Shown here piece by piece: positions 33,962 to 43,068 of a stretch of DNA of 62,445 nucleotides. The DNA lies in assembly GCA_018825785.1 (NCBI GenBank), contig JAHKAY010000037.1, positions 1 through 62,445 of the forward strand, given 5' to 3'. Made by a program: the position numbers and the translations under genes. How positions within the stretch are numbered: position 1 is the stretch's first letter; each line of letters starts with the position of its first letter. The DNA is from Chloroflexota bacterium (GTDB taxonomy: Bacteria > Chloroflexota > Dehalococcoidia > JACVQG01 > JAHKAY01). Below the pieces are notes generated by a model. The model searched no databases. It saw only the letters and a list, made by a program, of their open reading frames with translations, and had not been told where the DNA came from.

Positions 33962-36073
33962 TTGGCACAGATCAGCCCGCAAGTGATGTTTCTGGTTTTC
34001 TTTGTCTATGGGCTGGCCTGGTTTGTTATGGGCCTGGCGGTGGCCCTGGAGTCCCGCCGCACTACCGCCCTGCCCCTGGCCTCCAGCCTGAAGTACCTGG
34101 CTGCTTTTGGCATCGTGCACGCCGCGGTGGAGTGGCTGGACATGGGGCTGCTGGTCTGGGACCCCGGGGCGGCGGCCTTCTCCTGGCGGGTGGGAAGGAC
34201 CCTGGCCATGGCTGTGTCAACCCTTTTCCTGGCCCTTTTTGGGGCGAGCCTGATTTCGGTCAACACCGGGGGCTATCGCTGGCTGAGGTGGATGTCCCTG
34301 GGGCTCTTTGGGATATGGCTCCTGGCAGTGGTCCCGCGCCATCCAGGAGCGCCAGGGGCCTTCCTTGGCCTGGAGGAGGGATGGCTGGGAAGTGCTGATA
34401 TCCTGGCCCGCTATCTCCTCTATCTACCGGGTTGTCTCTTGGCGGGGCTGGCGTTGGCTGGACAGAGGAGGTGGTTCCGCCGCCATGGCTATTTCCGGGG
34501 GGCCCGGGACAGCCTTGTGGTGGCGGGGGCCTTTTTCTTCAACGCCATTGTCGCCGGCCTCATTGTCCCTCAAGGGCACTATTTTCCAGCATCGGTCCTT
34601 AACTACGACTCCTTCTTCCAGTGGGTCCGGATGCCCCCTCAGGTCTTCCGGGCCCTCTCGGCGCTGGTTATCGCCTTCTTCCTGGTGCGGGTGCTCAACG
34701 TCTTTGAGATGGAAAGACAGCGCCAACTGGAGAAGGCTAACCGGGAGCGCCTGGAGTTCCAGGAGAAAGCCCGCTCCCAGCTGGAGAAGTGGATTCATAA
34801 GCTGGAGACCAAGACCCGGGAGCTGATGTCCCTGGTGAGGGCGTCGGAGGCCCTGGTCTCCACGGCCGGGCCCGAGACCCTGTTGTATTCGGTGGTGGCC
34901 ACCGCTGCGCAGACCTTTGGCGCCGATGTGGCTGTGTTGTTCCTCTGGGATGCCCCCAGCGGGAGGCTAAGGGCCAGGGCTGCCACCGGGTACGACCTCC
35001 GGCCCCTTTCCCTGGTAGCCCTTCGGCCGGGGGAGGGGATTGCGGGCCAGGTATTCCAGACGGGGGAGGCCGCATATTCCAGCAATCCTGCCGATGTGGA
35101 CGGGTTGCTCGGCAACCTGTCCGCTGAGAACCGGCGCCTCCTCCTGGAGGCCAGGGGCGGCCTGGAGCCCCGGGCCTTTCTCTGTGTTCCCCTGGAGACG
35201 CGGGGCCAGGTCCTCGGCAGCCTGCTTCTCGTAACCTTCCGGGAGGGGGTAGCCTTTTCCTCGTCCAACCTGGAGCTGGCCCGTATCTTCTCCAGGCTGG
35301 CCTCTGCCCTCCTGGAGAAGCTGAGGCTGCTTCAGGAGGCCAGCCAGGCCGAGGCCCTGCGCCGGGCCGACCAGTTGAGAACCGAGTTCCTGGCCAACAT
35401 ATCCCACGAGCTTCAGACCCCCCTGGCCTCCCTGAAGGCCTCCCTGGACTTCCTCGCCCCTGCCCTCGGCGGCCAGGCCCTGGAGGCTCAGGCTATGCTG
35501 GTGGAGAACGCTCGGCGCAGCACGGAACGCCTTCAGAAACTGGTCAGCGACCTGCTTGATGTGACCCGGCTCCAGAACCTCCGGTTGAAGCTGGAGCGGG
35601 ATATACTGGACCTGAGAGGAGTCATGGAGCAGGCGGTGGAGAACCTCGCGCCGCTGATGGCGCAGAAAGGTCAGGAGCTGAAGCTCTCCATCCCCAACGG
35701 TTCCCTTCTGGTCCTGGGGGACCACCGCCGCATAGAGCAGGTCCTGGGCAACCTCCTCGTGAACGCCCACCAGTACACCCCTGAAGGGGGACGCGTTACC
35801 CTTAGCGCCCTGGAGCGGGGCGATAAGATAGTGATTTCCGTGGCGGATACCGGGCCGGGCATCCCCCCGGCCGAGAGGGACCAGCTCTTTGAGCGGTTTT
35901 ACAGGGGCCCCTCCGGCCAGCGCCCTTCCGGGCTGGGGCTGGGGCTGGCCATCGCCAAGGGGATAGTGGAACTACATGGAGGTAAGATATGGGTAGAGAG
36001 CGAGCCGGGAGAAGGCAGCGTGTTCAGTTTCTCCTTGCCCAGGGCGCATTCCGATGAAGATTCTCATCATTGA
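33962..36073 (+). CDS. Membrane sensor histidine kinase with 7TM-like and GAF domains
   Basis: A 703-residue kinase from TTG 33962, preceded by GGGGGATAG. It has about seven N-terminal membrane segments (to about 240), a coiled coil (240-290), a GAF domain (about 300-445), HisKA with NISHELQTPLASLK (His near 482), and HATPase motifs NLLVNAHQYTPEGG, DTGPGIPP and GLGLGLAIAKG. The signal is unknown; the multi-TM sensor plus GAF suits a redox or membrane input. Its end overlaps the response regulator gene by 20 bases, so they are a pair. Confidence 0.85.
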   Translation: MAQISPQVMFLVFFVYGLAWFVMGLAVALESRRTTALPLASSLKYLAAFGIVHAAVEWLDMGLLVWDPGAAAFSWRVGRTLAMAVSTLFLALFGASLISVNTGGYRWLRWMSLGLFGIWLLAVVPRHPGAPGAFLGLEEGWLGSADILARYLLYLPGCLLAGLALAGQRRWFRRHGYFRGARDSLVVAGAFFFNAIVAGLIVPQGHYFPASVLNYDSFFQWVRMPPQVFRALSALVIAFFLVRVLNVFEMERQRQLEKANRERLEFQEKARSQLEKWIHKLETKTRELMSLVRASEALVSTAGPETLLYSVVATAAQTFGADVAVLFLWDAPSGRLRARAATGYDLRPLSLVALRPGEGIAGQVFQTGEAAYSSNPADVDGLLGNLSAENRRLLLEARGGLEPRAFLCVPLETRGQVLGSLLLVTFREGVAFSSSNLELARIFSRLASALLEKLRLLQEASQAEALRRADQLRTEFLANISHELQTPLASLKASLDFLAPALGGQALEAQAMLVENARRSTERLQKLVSDLLDVTRLQNLRLKLERDILDLRGVMEQAVENLAPLMAQKGQELKLSIPNGSLLVLGDHRRIEQVLGNLLVNAHQYTPEGGRVTLSALERGDKIVISVADTGPGIPPAERDQLFERFYRGPSGQRPSGLGLGLAIAKGIVELHGGKIWVESEPGEGSVFSFSLPRAHSDEDSHH

Positions 36074-36743
36074 CGACAACCCCGACCTGGTGCAGGCCCT
36101 GAAGCTGGGCTTCAAGCTTCAGTGGCCGGAGTCCCAGGTGACGGCTGCTGGCGATGGGGAGAGGGCCCTGGTGGTTTTCTCCGAGGAAAGCCCCGACATC
36201 GTTCTCCTGGATATAGCCATGCCCGGCATGAACGGCTTTGAGGTGCTGCGGCGTCTCCGCCAGGTCTCCGATGTGCCCGTGGTCATGCTCACGGTAAAGG
36301 GGGACGAGCAGGACAAGGTCAGGGCCCTGGAGCTGGGGGCCGACGACTATGTCACCAAGCCCTTCGGCTCCCTGGAGCTCATGGCCCGCATCAAGGCTGT
36401 CCTGCGCCGGGTGGCGGTGCCCCTCCCCGAGGCAACCGCACTTCCCTTCGCCGGCGGGGACCTGACTATTGACTACGCCACTCGCATCGTAACCGTCCGC
36501 GGCAAGCCGGTGAAGCTGACCCCCACCGAATACAAGCTTCTGTGCGCCCTGGCCCGTTACCCTAACCAGGTCCTCTCCCACCCCACCCTCCTGGTCCGGG
36601 TCTGGGGGAGCGAGTACCGGGGGGAGAGCGACTTCCTCAAGGTCTATATCAAGCGCCTTCGGGACAAGATAGAGGAGGACTCCTCTTCTCCCCGCTATAT
36701 CCTCACCGAGTGGGGCCAGGGCTACAGGCTGTCCGTCCCCTAG
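36054..36743 (+). CDS. OmpR/PhoB-family response regulator
   Basis: A 229-residue regulator. The receiver has IIDDNPD, phospho-acceptor Asp53 (VLLDIAMPG) and the KPFGSLEL lysine; a winged-helix DNA-binding domain follows (KLTPTEYKLLCALARYPNQV, then FLKVYIKRLRDKI). It overlaps its kinase gene. The hdr operon begins 124 bases downstream with a promoter carrying roughly 11-base-spaced repeats of the type such regulators bind, so it may control that operon. Confidence 0.88.
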   Translation: MKILIIDDNPDLVQALKLGFKLQWPESQVTAAGDGERALVVFSEESPDIVLLDIAMPGMNGFEVLRRLRQVSDVPVVMLTVKGDEQDKVRALELGADDYVTKPFGSLELMARIKAVLRRVAVPLPEATALPFAGGDLTIDYATRIVTVRGKPVKLTPTEYKLLCALARYPNQVLSHPTLLVRVWGSEYRGESDFLKVYIKRLRDKIEEDSSSPRYILTEWGQGYRLSVP

Positions 36744-36757
36744 TCCCCCTCTACCCC

Positions 36758-36814
36758 CTGTAACTAATTGGAACTCTATCTTTACTGACTTATTAACCAC
36801 TTCCCCCTTATACT
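36758..36814 (+). promoter_or_regulatory. Promoter with direct repeats (hdr-mvh operon)
   Basis: CTGACT (36785-36790), 18 bases and TATACT (36809-36814). TAAC, GAAC, TTAC and TTAACC half-sites upstream and across it are 10, 11 and 12 bases apart, exactly as in the formate dehydrogenase promoter when both are aligned on their C. The core TTTACTGACTTATTAACCA (36781) differs from the fdn core at two positions. Confidence 0.5.
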
Positions 36815-36866
36815 GACTGTAGTGAATAATTTCACATTAGTTGAGCGGCTGAGAGAGGGATGAGCG

Positions 36867-37559
36867 ATGATAATCTGCAATAACGGTGATGACGTCCTGG
36901 AGTTTGAAGCCCTGGAGGATGAGGATGTGGAAGAGGACGAAGGCCTGCCATTGCAGGGGGAGCGCACCAGAGCCGGCGGGGCGGTGACAGGCAGGGGGGT
37001 TGAAGTGGAATGGCAGGTCCCGGCCGCAGTCTCTGCGTTTGGAGACCTCCTGGAGGAGACCAGCGGTGTGGACACCAATGTGTGCTACCAGTGCCGGAAG
37101 TGTGTTAGCGGGTGTCCGGTGGCCTATGCCATGGACTATACCCCTGTCCAGCTTCTCCATGCCGTCCGGCTGGGGCTGAAGGACCTGGTCCTGGGCAGCG
37201 CCACCATCTGGCTCTGCGCCTCCTGCGAGACCTGCGTCACCCGTTGCCCGCAGAATGTGGACATAGTCAAGGCCATGGACTCTCTCCGGGTCATGGCCCT
37301 GCGCAGCGGGGTCAAGTCGGCGGTGCCCGAGGTGGCCGGGTTCTACCGCTCCTCCCTCCAGAATATCCGCCTCTTCGGCCGGATGTATGAGCTGGGGCTG
37401 ATTGCCCAGTTGAAGCTGTCCACCCGCCAGTTCGCTAAAGACCTGGACTTGGGGGCACAGATGATGAAGAAGGGGAAGCTAAAGCTGCTGCCGGAGTTTG
37501 CCAGCCTGGGCGCTGCCCGGAGGGTCGTCTCCCGGGCCAGTAAGCTGGAGGGAAAGTGA
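36867..37559 (+). CDS. hdrC: Heterodisulfide reductase subunit C-like protein
   Basis: A 230-residue Fe-S protein with two four-cysteine groups, CYQCRKCVSGCP (about 73-84) and CASCETCVTRCP (about 116-127). It links HdrA to HdrB electrically. The first 50 residues are an acidic extension not usual for HdrC, and the C-terminal 100 residues are basic and helical. It heads the hdr-mvh-hyp operon; its stop overlaps hdrB's GTG by four bases. Confidence 0.87.
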   Translation: MIICNNGDDVLEFEALEDEDVEEDEGLPLQGERTRAGGAVTGRGVEVEWQVPAAVSAFGDLLEETSGVDTNVCYQCRKCVSGCPVAYAMDYTPVQLLHAVRLGLKDLVLGSATIWLCASCETCVTRCPQNVDIVKAMDSLRVMALRSGVKSAVPEVAGFYRSSLQNIRLFGRMYELGLIAQLKLSTRQFAKDLDLGAQMMKKGKLKLLPEFASLGAARRVVSRASKLEGK

Positions 37560-38428
37560 AATACGCCTACTATCCGGGCTGTTCCCTCCACTCCACGGGC
37601 AAGGAATACGATGCCTCCCTACGGGCGGTATGCCTGAGGCTGGGCATTGAGCTGGTCGAGGTTAAGGGCTGGGTCTGCTGTGGCTCCGCAGCGGCCCATG
37701 CGGCTTCCCGGCGCCTGGCCGTGGCCCTGCCCCTGAAGAATCTGGCCCAGGTGGAGAGGCAGGGGCTGGAGGAGGTGCTGGTCCCCTGCGCGGCCTGTTT
37801 CTCCCGGTTCAAATTCGCCTGGCACGAAATAGAGGGCCAGCCGGAGCTGCGCCGGGAGATGGAGGATGTGGTGGAGCACCACTTCGGGGACGGGCTCCGT
37901 ATTCTCCATCCCCTGGAGGTCATGGCCCGCGACGAGCATCTGGCCCAGCTAGCCTCCCTTAAGGGCCCAAGCCTGGCCGGGCTGCGGGTCGTCTGCTACT
38001 ACGGGTGCCTCCTCACCCGTCCTCCCGAGGTAACCCACTTTGACGATGCTGAATACCCCCAGAGCATGGACCGGTTGCTGTCGGCCCTGGGGGCCTCGGT
38101 CCTGGACTGGGGCTACAGGACTGACTGCTGCGGCGCTTCTTTCTCCCTTACCAGGACGGACATTGTGCGCAAGTTGAGCCACGATATCCTGGAAGGGGCC
38201 AGGGAGGTGGGTGCCGAGGCTATCGCTACGGCCTGTCCCCTGTGCCAGCTGAACCTGGACTCCCGCCAGAGGGAGATTGAGGCCGAGTACGGCACCAGGT
38301 ACAACCTGCCCATCTACTATTTCACCCAGCTAATGGGCCTGGCCTTGGGGGTGCCCAGCCGGGAGCTGATGCTGGGGAGGCACTTTGTGGATGCCCGGAG
38401 GGCCCCGGAGAAGGTGGTGATGCCATGA
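37556..38428 (+). CDS. hdrB: Heterodisulfide reductase subunit B-like protein
   Basis: A 290-residue protein with two CCG domains: YYPGCSLHS, WVCCGSAAAH and PCAACFSRF in the first, CYYGCLL, DCCGAS and CPLCQLN in the second. In methanogens these cysteines hold two non-cubane [4Fe-4S] clusters that reduce the heterodisulfide CoM-S-S-CoB. Bacteria lack that substrate, so here another disulfide or protein acceptor is likely. GTG start overlaps hdrC; ATGA overlap with hdrA. Confidence 0.9.
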   Translation: MKYAYYPGCSLHSTGKEYDASLRAVCLRLGIELVEVKGWVCCGSAAAHAASRRLAVALPLKNLAQVERQGLEEVLVPCAACFSRFKFAWHEIEGQPELRREMEDVVEHHFGDGLRILHPLEVMARDEHLAQLASLKGPSLAGLRVVCYYGCLLTRPPEVTHFDDAEYPQSMDRLLSALGASVLDWGYRTDCCGASFSLTRTDIVRKLSHDILEGAREVGAEAIATACPLCQLNLDSRQREIEAEYGTRYNLPIYYFTQLMGLALGVPSRELMLGRHFVDARRAPEKVVMP

Positions 38429-41400
38429 CAAACAACAGAAAGACGGGCTCAGTGCTGGTGGTGGGGGGTGGTATCGCCGGGATGCAGGCTTCCCTGGACC
38501 TGGCTGAGTCCGGGTTCAAAGTCTATATGGTGGAGAGCAGTCCCGCCATCGGGGGAAGGATGGCCCAGCTGGACAAGACCTTCCCCACCAACGACTGCGC
38601 CATGTGCACCCTGGCCCCCAGGATGGTGGATGTGGGCGGCCACATTAACATTGAAAAGCTGACCTATTCCGAGGTCGTGGGCATAAAGGGGGAGCCGGGC
38701 CACTTCCGGGTCAGCGTGAAGAAGAAGGCGCGCTCTGTTGATGCCGAGAAATGCACCGGTTGCGGCGAATGCACCCTCAAATGCCCTGTCCTAAAAGCCA
38801 AATCGCCGGTGGTGCTTTCAGAGTACGATGCCGGGCTCGTCCGGCGGGGTTCCATCTACATCCCCTTCGCCCAGGCGATACCAAAGGTAGCAGTTATTGA
38901 CCGCGATTCCTGCCCCTATTTCCAGCAGGGTCGTTGCAGGGCATGCGAGAAGATCTGCCAGGCGAAAGCGATAGATTTTGACCAGAAAGACGAGGTAGTG
39001 GACCTTGAGGTGGGGGCGGTGGTGCTGGCGGCCGGCTATGAGATAGGCGACCCGGAGCTGAAGAAGGAGCTGGGCTATGGCCGCTTTGCTAATGTGGTCT
39101 CCAGCCTCCAGTTCGAGCGGATGCTCTCCGCCAGCGGGCCCTCCACAGGCACAGTGCTGCGTGCTTCTGACCAGAAGCCGCCCAAGAAGATAGCCTTCAT
39201 CCAGTGCGTGGGCTCCCGGGAGATAGACCACAACTACTGTTCCTCCTTCTGCTGCATGTATGCCACCAAGGAGTCCATCATCGTCAGGGAGCACGCCACC
39301 GAGACCGAATGCACCATCTTCTACATTGACCTGCGGGCCTTCGGCAAGGGATATGAGGCCTATTACCAGAGGGCCAAAGAGCTGGGCGTGCGCTATATCC
39401 GCTGCCGTCCTTCCTCGGTGAGAGAAGTGCCGGGGACCAGGAACCTGGTGCTCCGCTTTGAGAAGGAGGATGGCTCCCTAACCGCGGAGGAGTTTGACCT
39501 GGTGGTCCTCTCGGTGGGGGTGAGGCCCGCGCCCAAGGCGAAGGGGCTGGCGGAGATTTTTGGGGTGGAGCTGGACAGCCACGGCTTTGTCCGGACCCAC
39601 GATATGGCCCCCGTGGAGACCTCCATGCCGGGGGTCTATGCGGCGGGGGTGCTCTCCGGCCCCAAGGACATACCCGAGAGTGTGATGGAGGCCTCGGCGG
39701 CGGCCTCCCGGGCCATGGCCCTTCTGGCCGAGGCCAGGGGCACCCTGGTCGGGGAGAAGCGCTATCCGCCCGAAAGGGATGTTTCGGGGCAGGAGCCCCG
39801 CATTGGCGTCTTCGTCTGCCATTGCGGGAAGAACATCTCGGGCGTAGTCAAGGTGGCCGAGGTGGTGGAACATGCCCGCACCCTGGCTAATGTGGTCTAT
39901 GCCGAGGACAACCTCTATATCTGCTCCACCGATAGCTGTGAGCGCATCAAGCAAAAGGTCCAGGAGCAGGACCTCAACCGGGTCATTGTGGCCTCCTGCA
40001 CCCCCAGGACCCACGAGCCCCTTTTCCGGGACACCGTCCGGCAGGCGGGCCTCAACCCCTACCTGTTTGAGATGGCCAATATCCGGGACCAGTGCTCCTG
40101 GGTGCATATGCACGAGCCGGAAAAGGCCACCAGGAAGGCAAAGGACCTGGTGAGGATGGCCGTTGCCAAGGCCAGGCTCTTGGAGCCGCTTTATTCATCC
40201 TATGTCCAGGTGAACCCCCGGGCCCTGGTGCTGGGTGGGGGGCTGGCAGGAATGACCGCCGCCCTGGAGCTGGCAGGGCAGGGCTTTGAGACCTACCTGC
40301 TGGAGAAAAGCCCGGTCCTGGGCGGAAACCTGCGGCGGGTCAGGTTCCTCCCCGACGGCACAGACGCCCAGGAGAAGCTGGCTTCCCTGGTGGCCCAGGT
40401 CACTGGCCACCCTCTACTGCATGTCTATACCAACGCCGAGGTGGTTGACTTTGAAGGCTCTGCGGGGAACTTCAAGACCAGGTTCACCTCCAGCGGGGAG
40501 CCCCATGAGATTGAACACGGGGCCGTCATCGTCGCCACCGGAGCCCAGGAGTACCGGCCATCGGAGTATCTCTACGGCCAGCACCCGGGGGTGATAACCC
40601 AGCTGGAGCTGGAGGAAAGGCTGGCCAGAGGGGACTTCAAGGCAAGGTCGGTGGCGATGCTCCAGTGTGTTGGCTCCTGTGAGCAGGTCCACGGCTACTG
40701 CAGCCGCCTCTGCTGCGCCCAGGCGGTCAAAAATGCCCTCGTAATAAAGGAGAAGAGCCCGGGTACCAGCGTTTTCGTCCTCCACCGGGACATGCGGACT
40801 TACGGGTTCCATGAAGCCCGCTATGGAGAGGCCAGGGAGAAAGGGGTCCGGTTCCTCCGCCTGGCCGAGGGCGATAGGCCACAGGTCTTGCCCGTCAATG
40901 GCCGGGTGAAGGTCTCGCTGCTGGATGACATACTGAAGGCGAAGTTGAGCATTGAGGCCGACCTCCTGGTCCTTTCCACAGGCATTGCCCCCGGGGAAGG
41001 CAACAAGGACATAGCCCAGAAGCTGAAGGTCCCCCTCACCCAGGATGGCTTCTTCCTGGAAGCCCACATGAAGCTGAGGCCTGTGGACTTCGCCACCGAC
41101 GGCATCTTCCTCTGCGGGCTGGCCCATAGCCCCAAGACTGCTTCCGAGAGCATTGTCCAGGCCTCGGCGGCCGCCGCCAGGGCGGCTACCGTCCTGTCCA
41201 AACCGCGCATCCAACTGGAGGCGGCCATCTCGCAGGTGTTGGACGAGAACTGCGATGGCTGTGCCTACTGCGTTGAGCCCTGCCCCTACCACGCCATCAC
41301 CCTCATGGAATATGCGAAGGACGGGGGCTCCAAGAAAACGGTGGATGCCGACCCGGCCAAGTGCCGGGGCTGTGGGGTGTGCCAGGCCACCTGCCCCAAG

Positions 41401-41472
41401 AGGGGCATCCTCGTCCGCAACTTCCGGCCGGACCAGCTCTCCGCCATGGTAGAAGCGGCCCTGGCAGGATAG
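38425..41472 (+). CDS. hdrA: Large fused HdrA (two FAD domains)
   Basis: A 1015-residue protein, longer than methanogen HdrA (about 650). Residues 1-450 form one Fe-S and FAD domain: VVGGGIAGMQA at 12-22, CTGCGECTLKCP at 110-121. From about 465 a second, canonical HdrA begins with VFVCHCGKNISGVV and CSTDSCER, a second GxGxxG-like site ALVLGGGLAGMTAALEL near 598 and two C-terminal ferredoxin motifs, CDGCAYCVEPCP (about 942) and CRGCGVCQATCP (about 979). HdrA is the flavin site of electron bifurcation. The N-terminal copy suggests an internal duplication or fusion. Confidence 0.9.
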   Translation: MTNNRKTGSVLVVGGGIAGMQASLDLAESGFKVYMVESSPAIGGRMAQLDKTFPTNDCAMCTLAPRMVDVGGHINIEKLTYSEVVGIKGEPGHFRVSVKKKARSVDAEKCTGCGECTLKCPVLKAKSPVVLSEYDAGLVRRGSIYIPFAQAIPKVAVIDRDSCPYFQQGRCRACEKICQAKAIDFDQKDEVVDLEVGAVVLAAGYEIGDPELKKELGYGRFANVVSSLQFERMLSASGPSTGTVLRASDQKPPKKIAFIQCVGSREIDHNYCSSFCCMYATKESIIVREHATETECTIFYIDLRAFGKGYEAYYQRAKELGVRYIRCRPSSVREVPGTRNLVLRFEKEDGSLTAEEFDLVVLSVGVRPAPKAKGLAEIFGVELDSHGFVRTHDMAPVETSMPGVYAAGVLSGPKDIPESVMEASAAASRAMALLAEARGTLVGEKRYPPERDVSGQEPRIGVFVCHCGKNISGVVKVAEVVEHARTLANVVYAEDNLYICSTDSCERIKQKVQEQDLNRVIVASCTPRTHEPLFRDTVRQAGLNPYLFEMANIRDQCSWVHMHEPEKATRKAKDLVRMAVAKARLLEPLYSSYVQVNPRALVLGGGLAGMTAALELAGQGFETYLLEKSPVLGGNLRRVRFLPDGTDAQEKLASLVAQVTGHPLLHVYTNAEVVDFEGSAGNFKTRFTSSGEPHEIEHGAVIVATGAQEYRPSEYLYGQHPGVITQLELEERLARGDFKARSVAMLQCVGSCEQVHGYCSRLCCAQAVKNALVIKEKSPGTSVFVLHRDMRTYGFHEARYGEAREKGVRFLRLAEGDRPQVLPVNGRVKVSLLDDILKAKLSIEADLLVLSTGIAPGEGNKDIAQKLKVPLTQDGFFLEAHMKLRPVDFATDGIFLCGLAHSPKTASESIVQASAAAARAATVLSKPRIQLEAAISQVLDENCDGCAYCVEPCPYHAITLMEYAKDGGSKKTVDADPAKCRGCGVCQATCPKRGILVRNFRPDQLSAMVEAALAG

Positions 41473-41481
41473 GGAGGCGCA

Positions 41482-41901
41482 ATGACAGAAAACGGCTATG
41501 AACCCCTCATCATCGCCTTCTGCTGTAACTGGTGTTCCTACGCCGGGGCAGACCTGGCGGGTGTTTCCAGGCTCCAGTACCCGACCAACCTCCGAATTAT
41601 CCGGGTGATGTGCTCGGGCATGGTCCATCCCAATCTGGTAATGGACGCCCTGACCAAGGGGGCTGACGGCGTCCTCATCTGTGGCTGCCACCCCGGCGAC
41701 TGCCATTACCTGGAGGGGAACCTGAGGGCCCAGGCCCGGTCGGATGCCATCAAGCTCATGCTCCAGGACTTCGGCATTGAGGAGGACCGGTTCCGGCTGG
41801 AATGGGTCTCGGCCTCCGAAGGCCCCCGTTTCGCCCAAGTGGCAACGGATATGGTGGAAAAAGTGAAGAAGCTGGGGCCCAGCCCCTACAGGGCAGGGTG
41901 A
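41482..41901 (+). CDS. mvhD: MvhD-like Fe-S linker of hydrogenase and Hdr
   Basis: A 139-residue protein of the MvhD (FlpD) family. The [2Fe-2S] cysteines are visible as FCCNWCSYAGAD, MCSGMV and CGCHPGDCHY. It passes electrons from the [NiFe] hydrogenase to HdrA. It lies 10 bases after hdrA and before the hydrogenase, in the order expected for an Mvh-Hdr complex. Confidence 0.93.
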   Translation: MTENGYEPLIIAFCCNWCSYAGADLAGVSRLQYPTNLRIIRVMCSGMVHPNLVMDALTKGADGVLICGCHPGDCHYLEGNLRAQARSDAIKLMLQDFGIEEDRFRLEWVSASEGPRFAQVATDMVEKVKKLGPSPYRAG

Positions 41902-42116
41902 GGGGCACCGTGGAGCTTTCGCGCCGCTTTGGGGGCAAGAAGTTCATGTGGGACGGGAACACCCACTCCACCGAGGAGCAGGCCCGGCAGAAGACCCGGG
42001 AGTACCAGGAAAGGGGCTTCCAGGTGGAGCTGGTGGCGGAGCACGACAGCGATGACAGGTTCTACCTCTTCACCCGGCGGGAAGTCAAGGAAATTGTGGT
42101 AGAAGGAAAACCTTAG
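41898..42116 (+). CDS. Small hypothetical protein between mvhD and the hydrogenase
   Basis: A 72-residue soluble protein from GTG 41898, which overlaps the mvhD stop as GTGA; GTG 41910 is an alternative. It contains GGKKFMWDGNTHSTEEQA and a C-terminal FYLFTRREVKEIVV. I do not recognise it. Being translationally coupled inside the operon suggests a role in this complex, perhaps assembly. Confidence 0.55.
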   Translation: MRGTVELSRRFGGKKFMWDGNTHSTEEQARQKTREYQERGFQVELVAEHDSDDRFYLFTRREVKEIVVEGKP

Positions 42117-42135
42117 TGAAAGGAGGAGCAACTAT

Positions 42136-43056
42136 ATGGTAAGGGTGGCTTCGGAATGGCTGGCAACCTGCGGTGGCTGCGAGATAACCATCCTGGATAT
42201 CGGTGAGCCCCTACTGGACCTCCTGCCCAAGCTCCAGTTCGTCCACATGCCCGTAATCATGGACCACAAGTACTACGGGCAGACTGGGGAAATGGAGTTT
42301 AATATCCCCGAGGCCGATGTCGGCCTCATCAGCGGGAGCATCCGCAATGAGGAGAATGCCAAGGTGGCCCAGGAGATGAGGAAGAAGTGCAAGACCCTTG
42401 TTGCCGTGGGCTCCTGCGCCAATTTCGGCGGCATCCCGGCCCTGGCCAACATGTTTACACTGCAGGATATGTTGGATACGGTCTACCGGAAGACCAGGAC
42501 CACCGTCCCCGCCGACAACCCTTCTATGGACATCACCCCTCTAGGGGACCGGGTATATTCAGTAAGCGAGGTGGTCAAGGTTGACCTGGGGCTGCCCGGG
42601 TGCCCCACCACCCCGGAGCTCATAGCACAGGCCATAGTCGCCCTGCTGGAGGGAAAGCCCTTCAGCCTGGTGGAGAGGAGCGTCTGCGATGACTGCCCCA
42701 CCAGGAGGGAGAAGAAGGCGGTCTCCTCCCTGAAGAGGCCCCTGGACAGGGTGGAATTCGCCCCGGGCCAGAAGTATGAGGATGTCCGCTGCTTCATGGA
42801 ACAGGGCTATCTCTGCCTGGGCCCGGCCACCAGGACGGGCTGTGGCGGGACGGACAAGGTGCCCCGCTGTATCCGGGCCTATACGTCCTGCCGGGGTTGC
42901 TTTGGCCCCATTCGGGCCGGGGCCAATCCCATGGTGGACATGATGGGGGCCCTCTCCTCTGTTGGCCTTGACCCCAGGCAGATAGAAGACAGGATGGCTA
43001 CCTTCAACCGCTTCGTGGGCGTGGTGGGCCGCTTGCGGCCCGTTGCGGTGCGGTAG
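42136..43056 (+). CDS. mvhG: [NiFe] hydrogenase small subunit (Mvh/group 3c-like)
   Basis: A 306-residue Fe-S subunit. Proximal cluster ligands are in WLATCGGCE (Cys12, 15), GSCANFGG and GLPGCPTTPE; the medial and distal groups are CLGPATRTGCGG and CIRAYTSCRGCFGP. No signal peptide, so it is cytoplasmic. It pairs with the following large subunit. Confidence 0.92.
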   Translation: MVRVASEWLATCGGCEITILDIGEPLLDLLPKLQFVHMPVIMDHKYYGQTGEMEFNIPEADVGLISGSIRNEENAKVAQEMRKKCKTLVAVGSCANFGGIPALANMFTLQDMLDTVYRKTRTTVPADNPSMDITPLGDRVYSVSEVVKVDLGLPGCPTTPELIAQAIVALLEGKPFSLVERSVCDDCPTRREKKAVSSLKRPLDRVEFAPGQKYEDVRCFMEQGYLCLGPATRTGCGGTDKVPRCIRAYTSCRGCFGPIRAGANPMVDMMGALSSVGLDPRQIEDRMATFNRFVGVVGRLRPVAVR

Positions 43057-43068
43057 AGAGGAGGCGAG

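Noticed and set aside
40414-41838. Reverse open frame of 474 codons
   Set aside because: Opposite hdrA and mvhD, whose motifs are unmistakable.
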